Positions 34,403-45,175 of a DNA stretch of 64,000 bases are shown here, in pieces. Source of the DNA: G965230065 sp965230065 (GTDB lineage: Bacteria > Bacteroidota > Bacteroidia > Cytophagales > Cyclobacteriaceae); assembly GCA_965230065.1 (NCBI GenBank), contig OZ245942.1, positions 124,001 to 188,000 on the forward strand. Reading direction: 5' to 3'. Numbering within the stretch: the stretch's first letter is position 1; the number at the start of each line of letters is the position of its first letter. Made by a program: the position numbers and the translations under genes. The notes under the pieces were generated by a model. The model saw only the letters and a list, made by a program, of their open reading frames with translations, did not search any database and was not told where the DNA came from.

Positions 34403-37400
34403 ATGAAAAAGAAATTATTCTACACAATTTTTCTTATGTCAATTTCCAACTTCATTTTTCACTTGTGCTTTCCGGCCATTGCCCTTGCTTCGGGCTCAGT
34501 AAGCGGGCAGTCATTGAATGAAGTGAGGTTGGGAATCACCGCCAAAAATATCACCTTAAAAGAGGCTTTCGAGCTAATTAAAGAAAATACCAATTTCAAG
34601 TTTTTTTATATGCAGGGAGACATAGACGACTCCAGGCGGATTGATCTGGATCTTCAGAAAAAAAGCCTGAGAGAAGGCTTACAGGAAATAGCCAATGAAG
34701 AAAGGCTGGATTTCAAAAGAATCAACGACCTGATTGTCGTAAAAAAATCAGTTTCTAAAAATCCGGTAGTATCAGAAGAAGATGCTACCATGGATCAGGA
34801 AGTAAAAGGTCATGTTAAAGATGGAGAAACGGATCAGCCTTTGCCCGGTGTAAATATCATTCTGAAAGGGAGTGACAAAGGCACTACCACGGATATTGAC
34901 GGAAATTACAGAATCAATGTGCCCGATGGCTCTAGGCTGATTTACTCTTACATAGGTTTCCAGACTCAGGAAATAGAAGTAGGCAATAAGTCAGTAATTG
35001 ATGTAGTTCTTAAACCTGATCTTAGTTCATTATCGGAAATAGTGGTAACTGCTATGAGCATAGAGCGCGAAAATAGCACTATTGGATATAGTGTACAGGA
35101 AGTGGAAGGCGAAGTCTTCGAAAAAGCTTCTGATCCAAACCTTATCAATTCTCTTGCCGGCAAAGTAGCCGGACTTTACATCAATACTTCTTCCGAATTG
35201 TTCAACAATTCACAGATCAGTTTGCGGGGTGAAGAGCCTATCATCATTGTGGATGGCGTATCTACCGATATAAAGTACTGGGAGTTGAATCATAACGATA
35301 TCGAGAATATCAGCGTGCTGAAAGGGGCAACAGCTGCAGCATTGTACGGCTCAGAGGGAAGAAATGGAGCTATCATCATTACCACTAAAAAAGGGAGCGC
35401 CAACAAAACCAGGGTAGAATTCAACTCTACAACCCTTTGGCAACCCTGGCTGCTGGCCTATCCTGAAACCCAAACCGAATTTGGCTCAGGAAACAACGGC
35501 GTGTATGAATATGTAGATGGCACTGGATCGGGCATTGAAGGAGGAGGATTTACATGGGGGCCCAAACTGGACGGGCGATTATTGCCTCAATGGAACAGCC
35601 CTATTGACCCTGAAACCGGAGAAAGAATTCCTATTCCCTGGGAAGATAAAACCGATGGTAAGGGAAACTTGCGAACTTTCCTGGAAACCGGCTATACTTT
35701 CACCAATAATATTAATATTGAAACCGGTAATGATAAAGGTACTTTTCGAGCTTCTCTTTCTCATAACCATCAGAAAGGAGTTGTTCCCAATACCAAGCTG
35801 AATGTGACAGGCTTTAACCTGGGAGGATCTTATAATCTGACTGACCGGATTAAAATCAATACTTCTCTCAACTATTCCCGTCAATATTCGCCCAATTACC
35901 GGATACCGAGCTATGGTCCACATGATTATATCTACAGCCTGGCTTTTTGGCTGGGAGCCGATATTGATCTTGAAGATGCCAAAAACTATTGGGTGGAAGG
36001 AAAAGAAAATATCCAGCAAAGATTCCAGCAGCTCGGATACTATAATAATCCGTACCTGCTCTCCTATGAAAACCTGCATTCCTGGGATAAAAATGTAGTT
36101 TATGGCCAGGTTACAGGTACGTACACTATCATTCCCGAAACCATGAACCTGCTCATCCGCTCCGGATTCAATAGCAATTCGTTGGAAGAAACTGAAAGAG
36201 TACCCAAAAGTATGACCTATTACGGGGAAAAATCACGGGGAGATTTTATTGTAGACAACACCCAGTTTTTCCGCATCAATACAGATGTGATGCTCACTTT
36301 TAATAAGAAATTGAACAATTTCCTGGAGTTTGATGGTCTTTTGGGCTTTTCTCAAATTTATGAAAAAAATACCTGGCTCAATTCCCGCACTGATGGCTTA
36401 AGCATTCCCGGTCTGTTCACCCTGGAAAACTCTATGAACCCTGTGGTGAATTCTAACAACATTGAAGAAAGCCAGATCTGTGGAGTATATGCCAACCTGA
36501 ACCTGAGAATCTGGCGACCTTTTTATTTATCTCTGACTACCCGCAATGACTGGGTTTCTACGCTTCCGGTCAACAACAATTCCTTTTTATACCCCAGCGC
36601 ATCTTTATCTTATGTGATCTCAGATATGATTCAAATGCCTGATCTGATTGATATTCTAAGAGTAAGAGCTTCCTGGGCACAGGTCAATTCGGGCTGGACA
36701 GGCTCTACCTACGGTCATATCCAAACCTATGATATTGGTACATACTACAATTATCCAACAATGAGTCTTGGCAGCGTCTTGCTTCCAGACGACCTGCAAC
36801 CCTCAGGAAGCCGCACCGTGGAGTTAGGCGGAAACATAGGGATTTTAGGCAATAGAATAAACCTTGATTTTTCCTATTATAAAAAATTAGAATATGATAA
36901 TATCATCGCAAAAGATATTTCCCTGGCTACCGGGTTTACCAGCATCAAAGGCAATGGTCGGGATTATGAAAGAAAAGGATTTGAAATAATACTGGTCGCA
37001 AAGCCAGTCAGAACTCAAAATGTAAACTGGGATATCAACTTTAACTGGAGCCAGAGCCATCATTTTCTGAAATCACTGGAAGACGGAAAAGAGCGAGATG
37101 GTTATATCAAACTGGACACCCGCACAGATCAGATTTATAAAAGAAGCTGGATGCGCTCACCGGATGGACAGATCGTTTATGATGTCGCCACCGGGTTGCC
37201 TGTACGCGATGAATATAACCGCTATGTAGGTAATTTCGATCCGGACTTTTATTTTGGCCTTCAAAACAGCATTTCTTACAAAAACTTCAGCTTCCAGTTT
37301 TCCATAGATGGACAAGTAGGCGGCCGATATTACTCTATCCTGCCCCGAATGGGACGTGCTGGTACGGCAACCAATTATGATTCTCAACTGAGAGAAGACG

Positions 37401-37813
37401 CTGCCAACGGTCTGAAGAATTATGTGGCTGACGGAGTAGTGGTAGCTGGTGGAGAAGTAGAATATGATTTCGAAGGCAACATCATAAGTGATACCCGAAC
37501 TTTTGCACCGAATACCACCGCCACATCTTATCAGGACTGGAGCAAGGCGATATACAATCTAAGCAACGGTTATGCGGAAACGTACCTGGATGCTACCTTT
37601 CTGAAGCTTAGAGATATCAGTATATCGTATGATTTTCCTGCTAATCTGCTAGACAGGACATTTTTTACATCGGCCCGGCTTTCACTCATAGGCAACAATG
37701 TTTTGCTCATTACCAAAAAAGAAGCCAAGGGTGATGATCCCAGCTGGAGAAATGACAACCTGAAATCTCCTACCCCTGTAAACTTAGGATTTAATCTCAA
37801 TCTCAAATTTTAA
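34403..37813 (+). CDS. susC: SusC/RagA TonB-dependent receptor with STN signalling domain
   Basis: I place the start at ATG 34403 (1136 residues), which gives the leader MKKKLFYTIFLMSISNFIFH. An STN domain (LGITAKNITLKEAFELIKEN, about 35-105) is followed by a carboxypeptidase-like plug extension (VKGHVKDGETDQPLPGVNII), the plug (LNSLAGKVAGLYI, SLRGEEPIIIVDG, ISVLKGATAAALYG) and the barrel. The STN domain contacts FecR, so this receptor both imports and signals. It imports a ligand, likely a glycan or glycoconjugate, with the SusD partner 13 bp downstream. Confidence 0.96.
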   Translation: MKKKLFYTIFLMSISNFIFHLCFPAIALASGSVSGQSLNEVRLGITAKNITLKEAFELIKENTNFKFFYMQGDIDDSRRIDLDLQKKSLREGLQEIANEERLDFKRINDLIVVKKSVSKNPVVSEEDATMDQEVKGHVKDGETDQPLPGVNIILKGSDKGTTTDIDGNYRINVPDGSRLIYSYIGFQTQEIEVGNKSVIDVVLKPDLSSLSEIVVTAMSIERENSTIGYSVQEVEGEVFEKASDPNLINSLAGKVAGLYINTSSELFNNSQISLRGEEPIIIVDGVSTDIKYWELNHNDIENISVLKGATAAALYGSEGRNGAIIITTKKGSANKTRVEFNSTTLWQPWLLAYPETQTEFGSGNNGVYEYVDGTGSGIEGGGFTWGPKLDGRLLPQWNSPIDPETGERIPIPWEDKTDGKGNLRTFLETGYTFTNNINIETGNDKGTFRASLSHNHQKGVVPNTKLNVTGFNLGGSYNLTDRIKINTSLNYSRQYSPNYRIPSYGPHDYIYSLAFWLGADIDLEDAKNYWVEGKENIQQRFQQLGYYNNPYLLSYENLHSWDKNVVYGQVTGTYTIIPETMNLLIRSGFNSNSLEETERVPKSMTYYGEKSRGDFIVDNTQFFRINTDVMLTFNKKLNNFLEFDGLLGFSQIYEKNTWLNSRTDGLSIPGLFTLENSMNPVVNSNNIEESQICGVYANLNLRIWRPFYLSLTTRNDWVSTLPVNNNSFLYPSASLSYVISDMIQMPDLIDILRVRASWAQVNSGWTGSTYGHIQTYDIGTYYNYPTMSLGSVLLPDDLQPSGSRTVELGGNIGILGNRINLDFSYYKKLEYDNIIAKDISLATGFTSIKGNGRDYERKGFEIILVAKPVRTQNVNWDINFNWSQSHHFLKSLEDGKERDGYIKLDTRTDQIYKRSWMRSPDGQIVYDVATGLPVRDEYNRYVGNFDPDFYFGLQNSISYKNFSFQFSIDGQVGGRYYSILPRMGRAGTATNYDSQLREDAANGLKNYVADGVVVAGGEVEYDFEGNIISDTRTFAPNTTATSYQDWSKAIYNLSNGYAETYLDATFLKLRDISISYDFPANLLDRTFFTSARLSLIGNNVLLITKKEAKGDDPSWRNDNLKSPTPVNLGFNLNLKF

Positions 37814-37826
37814 TCTGCTACCATCC

Positions 37827-39278
37827 ATGAAAAAATTATTCATATACTCAGTGATCCTTATAGTGATAAGTGCGTGCGAATCCATGGAAAATTTCCAAGA
37901 AAACCCTAACAAAGCCACCACAGGAAGTCCTTCATTATTTCTTACCCAGATAGAACAGGATCTGTTTACTGGTCTGATATCTTATAACGAAATAAGCGTA
38001 GCAAGCCGATACTTTGTAGGCTTCAGTTTCCACGGCGAGCTTTATCAATATTACCGTTGGACTAATGGCACTTTTGATGAATACACCCATATCCGTAATG
38101 TCAATGAGATGATGAAATGGGCTGACGATAATGAAAACTATATTGCCATCGGGAAACTGTTTCGTTCCATATTTTTCTATGAACTCACCATGAAGTTTGG
38201 CGATGTGCCTTACCACCAGGCCATGAGTTTAATTGAAGAGGGCATCACCCAACCAGTCTATGATACCCAGAAAGATATTTTCTTGGACATCTTAGATGAA
38301 CTGGATGAAGCCAACACTATTCTTACTGAAAAAACAGGCAGCATTGATGGAGATGTTATCTACAATGGAGACCTCAGCAAATGGCAAAAATTTACCAATT
38401 CTTTTCGTCTAAGAGTGTTATTGGCTTTATCTAACAAAGTAAATGACAGTGATGTCAATCCGGCTCAAAAGTTTGCTGAAATGATGAATAATCCTAACAA
38501 ATATCCTGTTTTTGAAAGCAATGCAGATAATGCACAACGGGTTGGCAATACCGTGGAACCCCACCCTTATTTTTCAGATCAAGCCATTATTTCTTATATA
38601 GGAATGGAAAAAGCATTCATTGATTCTCTCAAAAAGAGAAATGATCCCCGGCTCAAGTACTATGCTGAAATGACTACAGAAGCCAAAAATCTGGGATTAT
38701 CGCCCGATGATACTACTGCTTATGAAGGCCTACCCGGATCAGCACCTAATGAGGAAAATACATCTAATATGCTCGTGGCATCTATTCCCAATACCAGCTA
38801 TTATTTCCAGCCAGACTTTGAGCCTGTGATGTACCTGGGATATTATGAAGTGAATTTCCTAATTGCTGAAGGCATTGCGCGTGGATGGTGGACAGGTGGT
38901 GAAGCAAAAAGTTATTATGAGAAAGGTATTGAGGCTTCTTTAAATTATTGGGGAATTCCAGATGAGGATATCAACCAATATCTGGCGCATACTGCCGTAG
39001 GATTTAATGAAAATCAAACATTAGAGGATATTCTATTGCAGAAGTATCTGGCCGGGTACCAGAATTCAGGATGGGAAGCTTTTTATACCCAAAGAAGAAC
39101 CGGTATTCCTGTTTTTGATGTCAGCGGTGAAGGCGTGCCTAATCACAAAATTTCATTACGATGGAGATATCCTGAAAACGAATATCTGCTGAACACTGAA
39201 AAGATAGAAACAGCGGTAACCCGTCAGTTTCCGGATGGAGACAATATTTACGCAGAAATGTGGCTTTTGCAGGAGTAG
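37827..39278 (+). CDS. susD: SusD/RagB-type surface lipoprotein
   Basis: The 483-residue product has a lipoprotein leader (MKKLFIYSVILIVISAC). It shows SusD landmarks: NFQENPNKAT near the N terminus, TPR-like helices with FFYELTMKFGDVPYHQA, PVYDTQKDIFLDILDELDEA, the GDLSKWQKFTNSFRLRVLLA segment and a C-terminal WRYPENEYLLN. It caps the SusC barrel on the cell surface and binds the ligand. It follows susC by 13 bp. Confidence 0.95.
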   Translation: MKKLFIYSVILIVISACESMENFQENPNKATTGSPSLFLTQIEQDLFTGLISYNEISVASRYFVGFSFHGELYQYYRWTNGTFDEYTHIRNVNEMMKWADDNENYIAIGKLFRSIFFYELTMKFGDVPYHQAMSLIEEGITQPVYDTQKDIFLDILDELDEANTILTEKTGSIDGDVIYNGDLSKWQKFTNSFRLRVLLALSNKVNDSDVNPAQKFAEMMNNPNKYPVFESNADNAQRVGNTVEPHPYFSDQAIISYIGMEKAFIDSLKKRNDPRLKYYAEMTTEAKNLGLSPDDTTAYEGLPGSAPNEENTSNMLVASIPNTSYYFQPDFEPVMYLGYYEVNFLIAEGIARGWWTGGEAKSYYEKGIEASLNYWGIPDEDINQYLAHTAVGFNENQTLEDILLQKYLAGYQNSGWEAFYTQRRTGIPVFDVSGEGVPNHKISLRWRYPENEYLLNTEKIETAVTRQFPDGDNIYAEMWLLQE

Positions 39279-39359
39279 ATAAACTTTTTTCAGTTTTACA
39301 ATAGAAGTTCTCATGCCAGAGGACTTCATTTCTCTTCTATTTTAAAAAACGAAAACATC

Positions 39360-42300
39360 ATGCATAATCAAGTATATAAAATATTCGTCCTTCTGGTAAT
39401 AAGTCTACACTGCATTTCAGGTTACTGTCAGGAGAAAAAACCGGAAGGCAACCCCCTTTTTAACGATTGGGAAAGAAAAGAACTAATTCCCGGTGGAAGA
39501 CTGGACGCCATAGCCTGGCTGGGAGATGGTGTAATAATCACCGGATCAAGGATGCCCAATCCGGGAAATATTTTCCGTAGCGAGGACAATGGTATAACAT
39601 GGACTCCGATGCAAAATATCGCTCAGGGCGAGCAAAAAGATGGCATTACCTGTCTGGCCGATGGAGGAGAAGGCGTGGCTTATGCGCTCACACAAAATTC
39701 CGCTTTTTGGAGATCAGAAGATGATGGCAAAACCTGGACGCATCTTACCACTTTAACTACCAACCAAAACAAAGATGGATATACAGCTTCTTATAGTATC
39801 ATGGTAACCCAGCAAGGAACAGTTTTGGTCTCAGATACTGATTCCTCAGGCGGACATGTGTATCGCTCAACCGACCAGGGTGAGTCCTGGACCAACGTTG
39901 GCAGAATTTCCGACGATGCCCTTTACAGGTTTACGGAAGTAGGAAAAGGAATAATTGTAAACGGCTGGGACGGCAAAGTGTATAGAAGTACAGACGATGG
40001 ACTACACTGGATGGCCTCCGAACAACTGGAAGATACCGCCTTATTCGCCACTGAATATTTAGGAGGAGGGAATATCATCCAGGCCACCCAAAGTGGACAT
40101 GTTTTTAAAGGAAATGCTTGGGATTTAAAAGATTGGAAAAATGTAGGCAAACCCGGAGAAGCGGCTGATGATTTTACTTATCTTGGATATAGCGCTGTTA
40201 TTTATTCTACTTATACAATGGATATGTCTATCTTTCTGTCGCTGGATATGGGAGAAACCTGGCAAAACATTGGAAATACTGGCACCCAGGTAAAAGGAGA
40301 CTGGCTGGATCATTTCATTACAATTCCTACCAGTGAAAGTGTAATATGCATTGGCGGCACTAGCAAAGGATTTGTGTTGAGAGCAGAAATCAGCAGAGAT
40401 AGTTTGTACAAACACACCATGTCATCAGCTCAGCAAAAGCTGATCCAGCAGTCTAGCGGCAACATACAGTTTAAAAATGCCTTGGTAAGTCAGGTTTTTG
40501 ATTACAAAGAACTCAATGAACCAGAGGATATTCTGATTGACGGAGACTATGCTTATATCCCTTCCAGAGATGGGAATAACCTTGCTGTATTTGATATTTC
40601 TGATCCAAAAGAACTCAAATTAGTATCCAGTTTTCGCGATCCCGAATTGCTGGATGCAATGGGTGTAGACAAATATGATGATATTATCTATCTTACCTCC
40701 CTTACCAATCACAAATTACTCATTCTGGATGGAAGTGATCCGCGTCACCTCAAAAAAATATCTTCCATAGAAGTGGGCGGAGAAGGAGTAGATGAAGATC
40801 GTTTACGGAAGGTTTTGTATCATGATGGTTATGTTTACCTCACCCATAGCTCCGAAGGGAAACTATACATATGCGATGTTTCCGACCCTTCACAGCCTCA
40901 AATGGTAAGCAGCTTGGCTACTGGGGATGGGGCCTTTGCCGTATTCATCAAAGATAATTATGCGTATGTAGGAGGATGTTTTGAAGGTTCTTCTCTGAAA
41001 GTAATAGATATCAGCCATAAAAAATCTCCAAAACTGGTGAAAACGCTCAGTGATAAAGAAAGATTTGGATGCCTTTGTAGCTTTCAAAATATGGATAATA
41101 TCCTTTATGCTGTAGCTTATTCCAGCAATGCTTTGGTGACTATTGACATTTCTGACCCGGAAAATGCATTTGAAATTGGATATTTAACATCCGATCTGCT
41201 GAACGGTCCTGGCAGGTTGGTGGTAGAAGGAAATACTGCCTATGTGATCAATTCTATCAACGACAGCTTTGCACTGATTGATGTTTCTTACCCTCAGCAA
41301 CCCAGGTTAGTTCATACGCTCACAGACAGATGGCTTGACAAAGTCTATGGCCTAGCTATTCATAACGGAAATATTTATTTGGCAGGAAGAGATGCCAGAA
41401 GTTTGGTGGTTTTGAAAAGAGACCAAATAAAACCGGATGAAACCAATATGGTAGGGTTCATCCGTGATACTTTAGATATCGACGCTCCGGAAGACATATT
41501 AATCCGGAAAGATATTGCTTATATCCCCTGCCGCGATGGTGCCAGCCTGACGCTTATTGATGTGGCTGATCCTGAAACCCCCAAAATCCTTTCCACCTTC
41601 AGTGACCCTGAGATTTCAGAAGCGATGGGTTTGGATGTGCATAATGATTTATTATTTCTTACTTCCTGGACAAACCATACTCTGCTCATTCTGGATATTA
41701 AAAACCCAAAAGACATCAAAAAAATTTCTTCCCTGAAAATTGGCAATGAAGGAGCCACCAGAGATAGATTGAGAAAAGTAGTCTTTCGGGATGATTATCT
41801 GTTTCTTACCCACAGCAATGAAGGCAGCCTTTATATTGTAGACATTAATGATCCCAGAAAACCGGAAATCATTAGCAGTGTAGCAACGGGCGACGGTGCA
41901 TTCAATGTATTCTTAAAAGATAATTACGCCTATGTGATAGGTTGTTATCCGGGAAGTTCTTTAAACGTGATTGATATTACTAATGTGCATCAGCCGACTT
42001 TGGTGCAAACACTTAAAAGCGATAGTACCTATAGCTGCCTTTGCAGCCTCAGCACTTCGGGCAATTATTTATATGGTATTGCTTTTACCAGCAAAACTTT
42101 TATTGTATTTGATGTTTCGGACCCAACCCATACAAAGGAAGTTGCCATTATTAAAGATGAAAGATTAAATGGAGCCAACCGGCTTTATCAGCACGAAAAT
42201 TCCATTTTTATTGCTACTGCCCTTACAGATGGCATGGTGCAGATCGACGTAAGTGACCCATTGCAACCCAAAATAACAAACATGGTTTCCAGTCATATTT

Positions 42301-42416
42301 TAGATAAAGCATATGGTATCACATATAATGATGGATTAGTTTATGTAGTAGGCAGAGATGCTGATAGTATGGTAATTATTAAACCTCAAGAAATAATTAT
42401 GTCACCTGACAACTAA
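39360..42416 (+). CDS. secreted protein with BNR and twelve LVIVD repeats
   Basis: The 1018-residue protein has a signal peptide (cleaved near GYCQ). Residues about 25-340 hold sialidase-type Asp-box repeats: FRSEDNGITWTPM, WRSEDDGKTWTHL, YRSTDQGESWTNV, YRSTDDGLHWMAS and LSLDMGETWQNIG. Residues about 380-690 and 695-1010 each hold six LVIVD repeats (for example NLAVFDISDPKELKLVSSF and LTLIDVADPETPKILSTF). The second array repeats the first segment by segment, with shared DRLRKV, GDGAF and KDNYAYV. Each array probably forms a six-bladed propeller. It is the last gene of the Sus locus and may bind the imported substrate; no enzyme site is evident. Confidence 0.85.
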   Translation: MHNQVYKIFVLLVISLHCISGYCQEKKPEGNPLFNDWERKELIPGGRLDAIAWLGDGVIITGSRMPNPGNIFRSEDNGITWTPMQNIAQGEQKDGITCLADGGEGVAYALTQNSAFWRSEDDGKTWTHLTTLTTNQNKDGYTASYSIMVTQQGTVLVSDTDSSGGHVYRSTDQGESWTNVGRISDDALYRFTEVGKGIIVNGWDGKVYRSTDDGLHWMASEQLEDTALFATEYLGGGNIIQATQSGHVFKGNAWDLKDWKNVGKPGEAADDFTYLGYSAVIYSTYTMDMSIFLSLDMGETWQNIGNTGTQVKGDWLDHFITIPTSESVICIGGTSKGFVLRAEISRDSLYKHTMSSAQQKLIQQSSGNIQFKNALVSQVFDYKELNEPEDILIDGDYAYIPSRDGNNLAVFDISDPKELKLVSSFRDPELLDAMGVDKYDDIIYLTSLTNHKLLILDGSDPRHLKKISSIEVGGEGVDEDRLRKVLYHDGYVYLTHSSEGKLYICDVSDPSQPQMVSSLATGDGAFAVFIKDNYAYVGGCFEGSSLKVIDISHKKSPKLVKTLSDKERFGCLCSFQNMDNILYAVAYSSNALVTIDISDPENAFEIGYLTSDLLNGPGRLVVEGNTAYVINSINDSFALIDVSYPQQPRLVHTLTDRWLDKVYGLAIHNGNIYLAGRDARSLVVLKRDQIKPDETNMVGFIRDTLDIDAPEDILIRKDIAYIPCRDGASLTLIDVADPETPKILSTFSDPEISEAMGLDVHNDLLFLTSWTNHTLLILDIKNPKDIKKISSLKIGNEGATRDRLRKVVFRDDYLFLTHSNEGSLYIVDINDPRKPEIISSVATGDGAFNVFLKDNYAYVIGCYPGSSLNVIDITNVHQPTLVQTLKSDSTYSCLCSLSTSGNYLYGIAFTSKTFIVFDVSDPTHTKEVAIIKDERLNGANRLYQHENSIFIATALTDGMVQIDVSDPLQPKITNMVSSHILDKAYGITYNDGLVYVVGRDADSMVIIKPQEIIMSPDN

Positions 42417-43042
42417 AGCTTTATACTGAGCCGTTTCAGCCCATGAAGCCTTAGTTGTTATTCTCCATATTTACATGCTATATTCATATCGTGACCAAAG
42501 AAAATCTTATATCATCAGGCTCTATGTCTAGTAATTGAAACACAGAGCGTAAACTTGCAACAAAAGACCTGCCTGTAAGATAGAGCATACTTTACAGCAG
42601 ACTACGTTGGCTTTGTTAAACTTGAGCTAGAAGACGTAGAAGATATTCTTTTATTGGAATTCCCGATAAACAGCTGGATATAGATTGATATTAAAAAATA
42701 AAACTTTGATTATGATCCCGCAGGGGGCACAATATTTCAAAATGATAGATAGCCTCACCCTCTGCATAAAAGCCCGTTTTTGTACTGCAAAGCGGGTTTT
42801 TTCTTTTTTGGGGGTAACAAATCATAATTCCGAAATCAATCTGAAATATTCGGATCACCAGGAAATTGGTTGTTATTTGAATGATAATTATCCATTATGG
42901 GTTTATAATTAGGGTTTTTTAATAAACTTTTGCGTTTCTTTCCATATTTCCAAGCAAGAGTATTCTCAATTTCGTATGCATTAATTTGTGAAGGGTTTTC
43001 AAACTTTTCACGTAACCTATACTTCCTCATCATATTTTTTCT
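42417..43042. other. spacer with hairpin and gene fragments
   Basis: About 625 bp with no intact gene. A hairpin with arms AAAAGCCCG (42767-42775) and CGGGTTTT (42793-42800), one bulged base, is followed by a T run and looks like a terminator. A minus-strand frame at 42836-43033 (MMRKYRLREKFENPSQINAY...) might be the end of a lost gene. The junction with the glycosyltransferase remnant is at about 43040. Confidence 0.45.
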
Positions 43043-43960
43043 GCTCCAGAATATATTCCCGAAAATTTTTCAGGCAACATCACCACTATTTATCCCAGTA
43101 TTGATCCGCTCACACATAAAAACCGGGAGCTATCGATACACAAGCTAACAGGTATTTTATCTAATGCAGGTCTATTGGACAACCATCACCCTACTATTAC
43201 TCCTCCTTTTAAGCATCTGGTCAAACGGCTGCATGTTGATGGTTCTTTCGGTAATGTTTCTGTTCCTGATGATATCGGATTGCTATTCCGCCCTATCATC
43301 ACACAGGTATCCCGATGGGATGTCTTAAAAGGCTTTTTACCACTCATGCAAGGGTTTGTCTATATGAAGGAGCATATGCATCAACTGGCTTCCGGCAACA
43401 GGCGGGTGTTGAACAGCCTCCGGCAATCCCGCCTGGTGTTGGCAGGTCCTGATCCTGATTTTGTGAGCGATGACCCTGAAGGGCAAGCAGTGCTCAAAGA
43501 GATTACCCGATGCTATATCAATCTTCCTGCTACTATACAGGCTGATATTGCCGTGTTGAAATTACCCATGCATTCGGTGAAAGAGAATGCCCTCATCGTA
43601 AATGCCTTGCAGCGATGTTCATGCGTTGTAGCACAAAATTCACTGCAGGAAGGCTTTGGCCTCACTGCCTCGGAAGCAATGTGGAAGCGCATACCGGTAT
43701 TGGGTAGCAATGCCTGTGGTTTGCGCCATCAAATCAGGGATGGAATTGATGGGTATCTGATAAAAAATCCTGAAGAACCTCAGGAAATTGCCGACAGAAT
43801 TTATACCTTCATCAGTGAACCCAAGAAAACTGAAAAAATGGGATTCAGTGCGCAGAAAAGGGTTTTGGAAAAATTCCTGACATTTCACCAATTAAGTGAA
43901 TGGATACGGGTATTCCTCCATCTGATACAACAGCAGGGGCTACCGTCCAAAAGCAACTAA
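43043..43960 (+). pseudogene. trehalose synthase-type GT4 glycosyltransferase, N terminus lost
   Basis: In frame from GCT 43043 the sequence reads APEYIPENFSGNITTIYPSI, DPLTHKNREL, then VSRWDVLKG, LVLAGPDPDFVSDDPEGQAV, VNALQRCSCVVAQNSLQEGF and GLTASEAMWKRIPVLG. This is the C-terminal, nucleotide-sugar-binding half of TreT-like glycosyltransferases, with the family's DDPEG and EGFGLT signatures (EGFGLT is EALWK-type here as EAMWK). The acceptor-side half of about 150-200 residues is missing and a TAA stop lies just upstream in frame. It ends 7 bp before the AI-2E gene. Confidence 0.78.
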
Positions 43961-43967
43961 AGGTTCA

Positions 43968-45035
43968 ATGAATAATACTTTTTCTTACTGGTCCAAAACC
44001 GTTCAGTTTACCGTATTTACTGCCCTCATTTTATATTTTGGTCAAACACTATTCGTCCCATTAAGCTTTGCTTTCCTGATAAGTTTTATCCTCTATCCTG
44101 CTTGTCTCTGGCTCGAACGTAAACGTATTCCCCGAGGCATCGCCATCACCTTATGCCTGATCGTATTCACCTTATTGGTAGGTTTATTATTGGGTTTATT
44201 GGTACAGCAGTTTGCTAATTTTACTGAAAAGCTGCCAGCACTGGGTGAAAAAATATCCTTGCAGATGGATCAATTGGGCATTCGATTGGACCGATTGCTG
44301 GGTATTGATGTTGAAGACCGGAAAAGCTGGATTAATACCATGCTGTCAGAGGCTTCGCAACAGATCGTGCAACAACTACCCAAAACACTTTATGCTACCT
44401 CCATTTCTGCTGTATTGGTGCTGCTTGTTCCTGTTTATGCGGCCCTCATTCTCTATTACCGGGATCTTTTAGTAAATTTTGTTTACCAGATTGTACCCAT
44501 TTCCTGGAAAGAGGAAGTAAAAGTTGTATTGCCGGAAGTGGTTCATACTTATTTTGACTTTATCAAAGGCATGGCCATCGTCTATCTGGTGGTCGGATTG
44601 CTGAATAGTCTGGGACTGTTTGTTTTGGGTATACCGCAAGCCCTCTTTTTTGGCTTCATCGCTTCCATTCTTACATTTATCCCTTATGTAGGTATTACAG
44701 TTGGGGCTTTACTGCCCATTGCCATTGCCTGGCTCACTTTTGATTCATTATTATATCCCTTGGGGGTAGTCATTGTGTTTGTAGTAGTACAAATCCTGGA
44801 AGCCAATTTGATATTTCCGGCTGCCGTTAGCTACAAGCTGAGTATCAATATGCTCATTACCATTGTGGGCATTGTGGTGGGTGGTATGTTGTGGGGAGCC
44901 TCAGGTATGATCCTTTTTATTCCCTTTATTGCCATTCTTAAGCTGGTTGCCGAGCGGATTGAAGATTTACATCCCATTGCTTTGTTGCTTGGAACACACG
45001 ATGAAATCAATAAACTTTACAAAAAACCTAACTGA
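43968..45035 (+). CDS. AI-2E family transporter
   Basis: The 355-residue protein has the usual layout of this family: paired N-terminal helices (FTALILYFGQTLFVPLSFAF), two more helices after GIAITLCLIVFTLLVGLLLG, a central amphipathic part, and a C-terminal bundle with YVGITVGALLPIAIAWLTF, NLIFPAAVSYKLSINMLITI and VGGMLWGASGMILFIPFIAI. Family members export varied small solutes or act in Na/H exchange. The substrate here is unknown. It may be cotranscribed with the truncated glycosyltransferase. Confidence 0.93.
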   Translation: MNNTFSYWSKTVQFTVFTALILYFGQTLFVPLSFAFLISFILYPACLWLERKRIPRGIAITLCLIVFTLLVGLLLGLLVQQFANFTEKLPALGEKISLQMDQLGIRLDRLLGIDVEDRKSWINTMLSEASQQIVQQLPKTLYATSISAVLVLLVPVYAALILYYRDLLVNFVYQIVPISWKEEVKVVLPEVVHTYFDFIKGMAIVYLVVGLLNSLGLFVLGIPQALFFGFIASILTFIPYVGITVGALLPIAIAWLTFDSLLYPLGVVIVFVVVQILEANLIFPAAVSYKLSINMLITIVGIVVGGMLWGASGMILFIPFIAILKLVAERIEDLHPIALLLGTHDEINKLYKKPN

Positions 45036-45063
45036 TAGAAAGACCATAGGTAGGTTACCACCG

Positions 45064-45130
45064 ATGACCTAAATCATAACTGCACTTAACAGAGGTCATT
45101 GAAAATGGCTGTCTTTCGGCTATATCTTAG
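45064..45130 (+). promoter_or_regulatory. FNR-like promoter module of the ferritin-like gene
   Basis: The palindrome ATGAC-CTAA-ATCAT (45064-45077, one mismatch from ATGAT-N4-ATCAT) is followed after 17 nt by GTCATTGA (45095-45102) and then by TATCTTAG (45123-45130), a -7 element one base from TAnnTTTG. The start codon is at 45176. Layout and spacing match the module before hsp20 at 46341 almost base for base. Confidence 0.7.
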
Positions 45131-45175
45131 CACTACTATCAAATGAATGTCTTATCCTAAACAGATGAACTAAAA

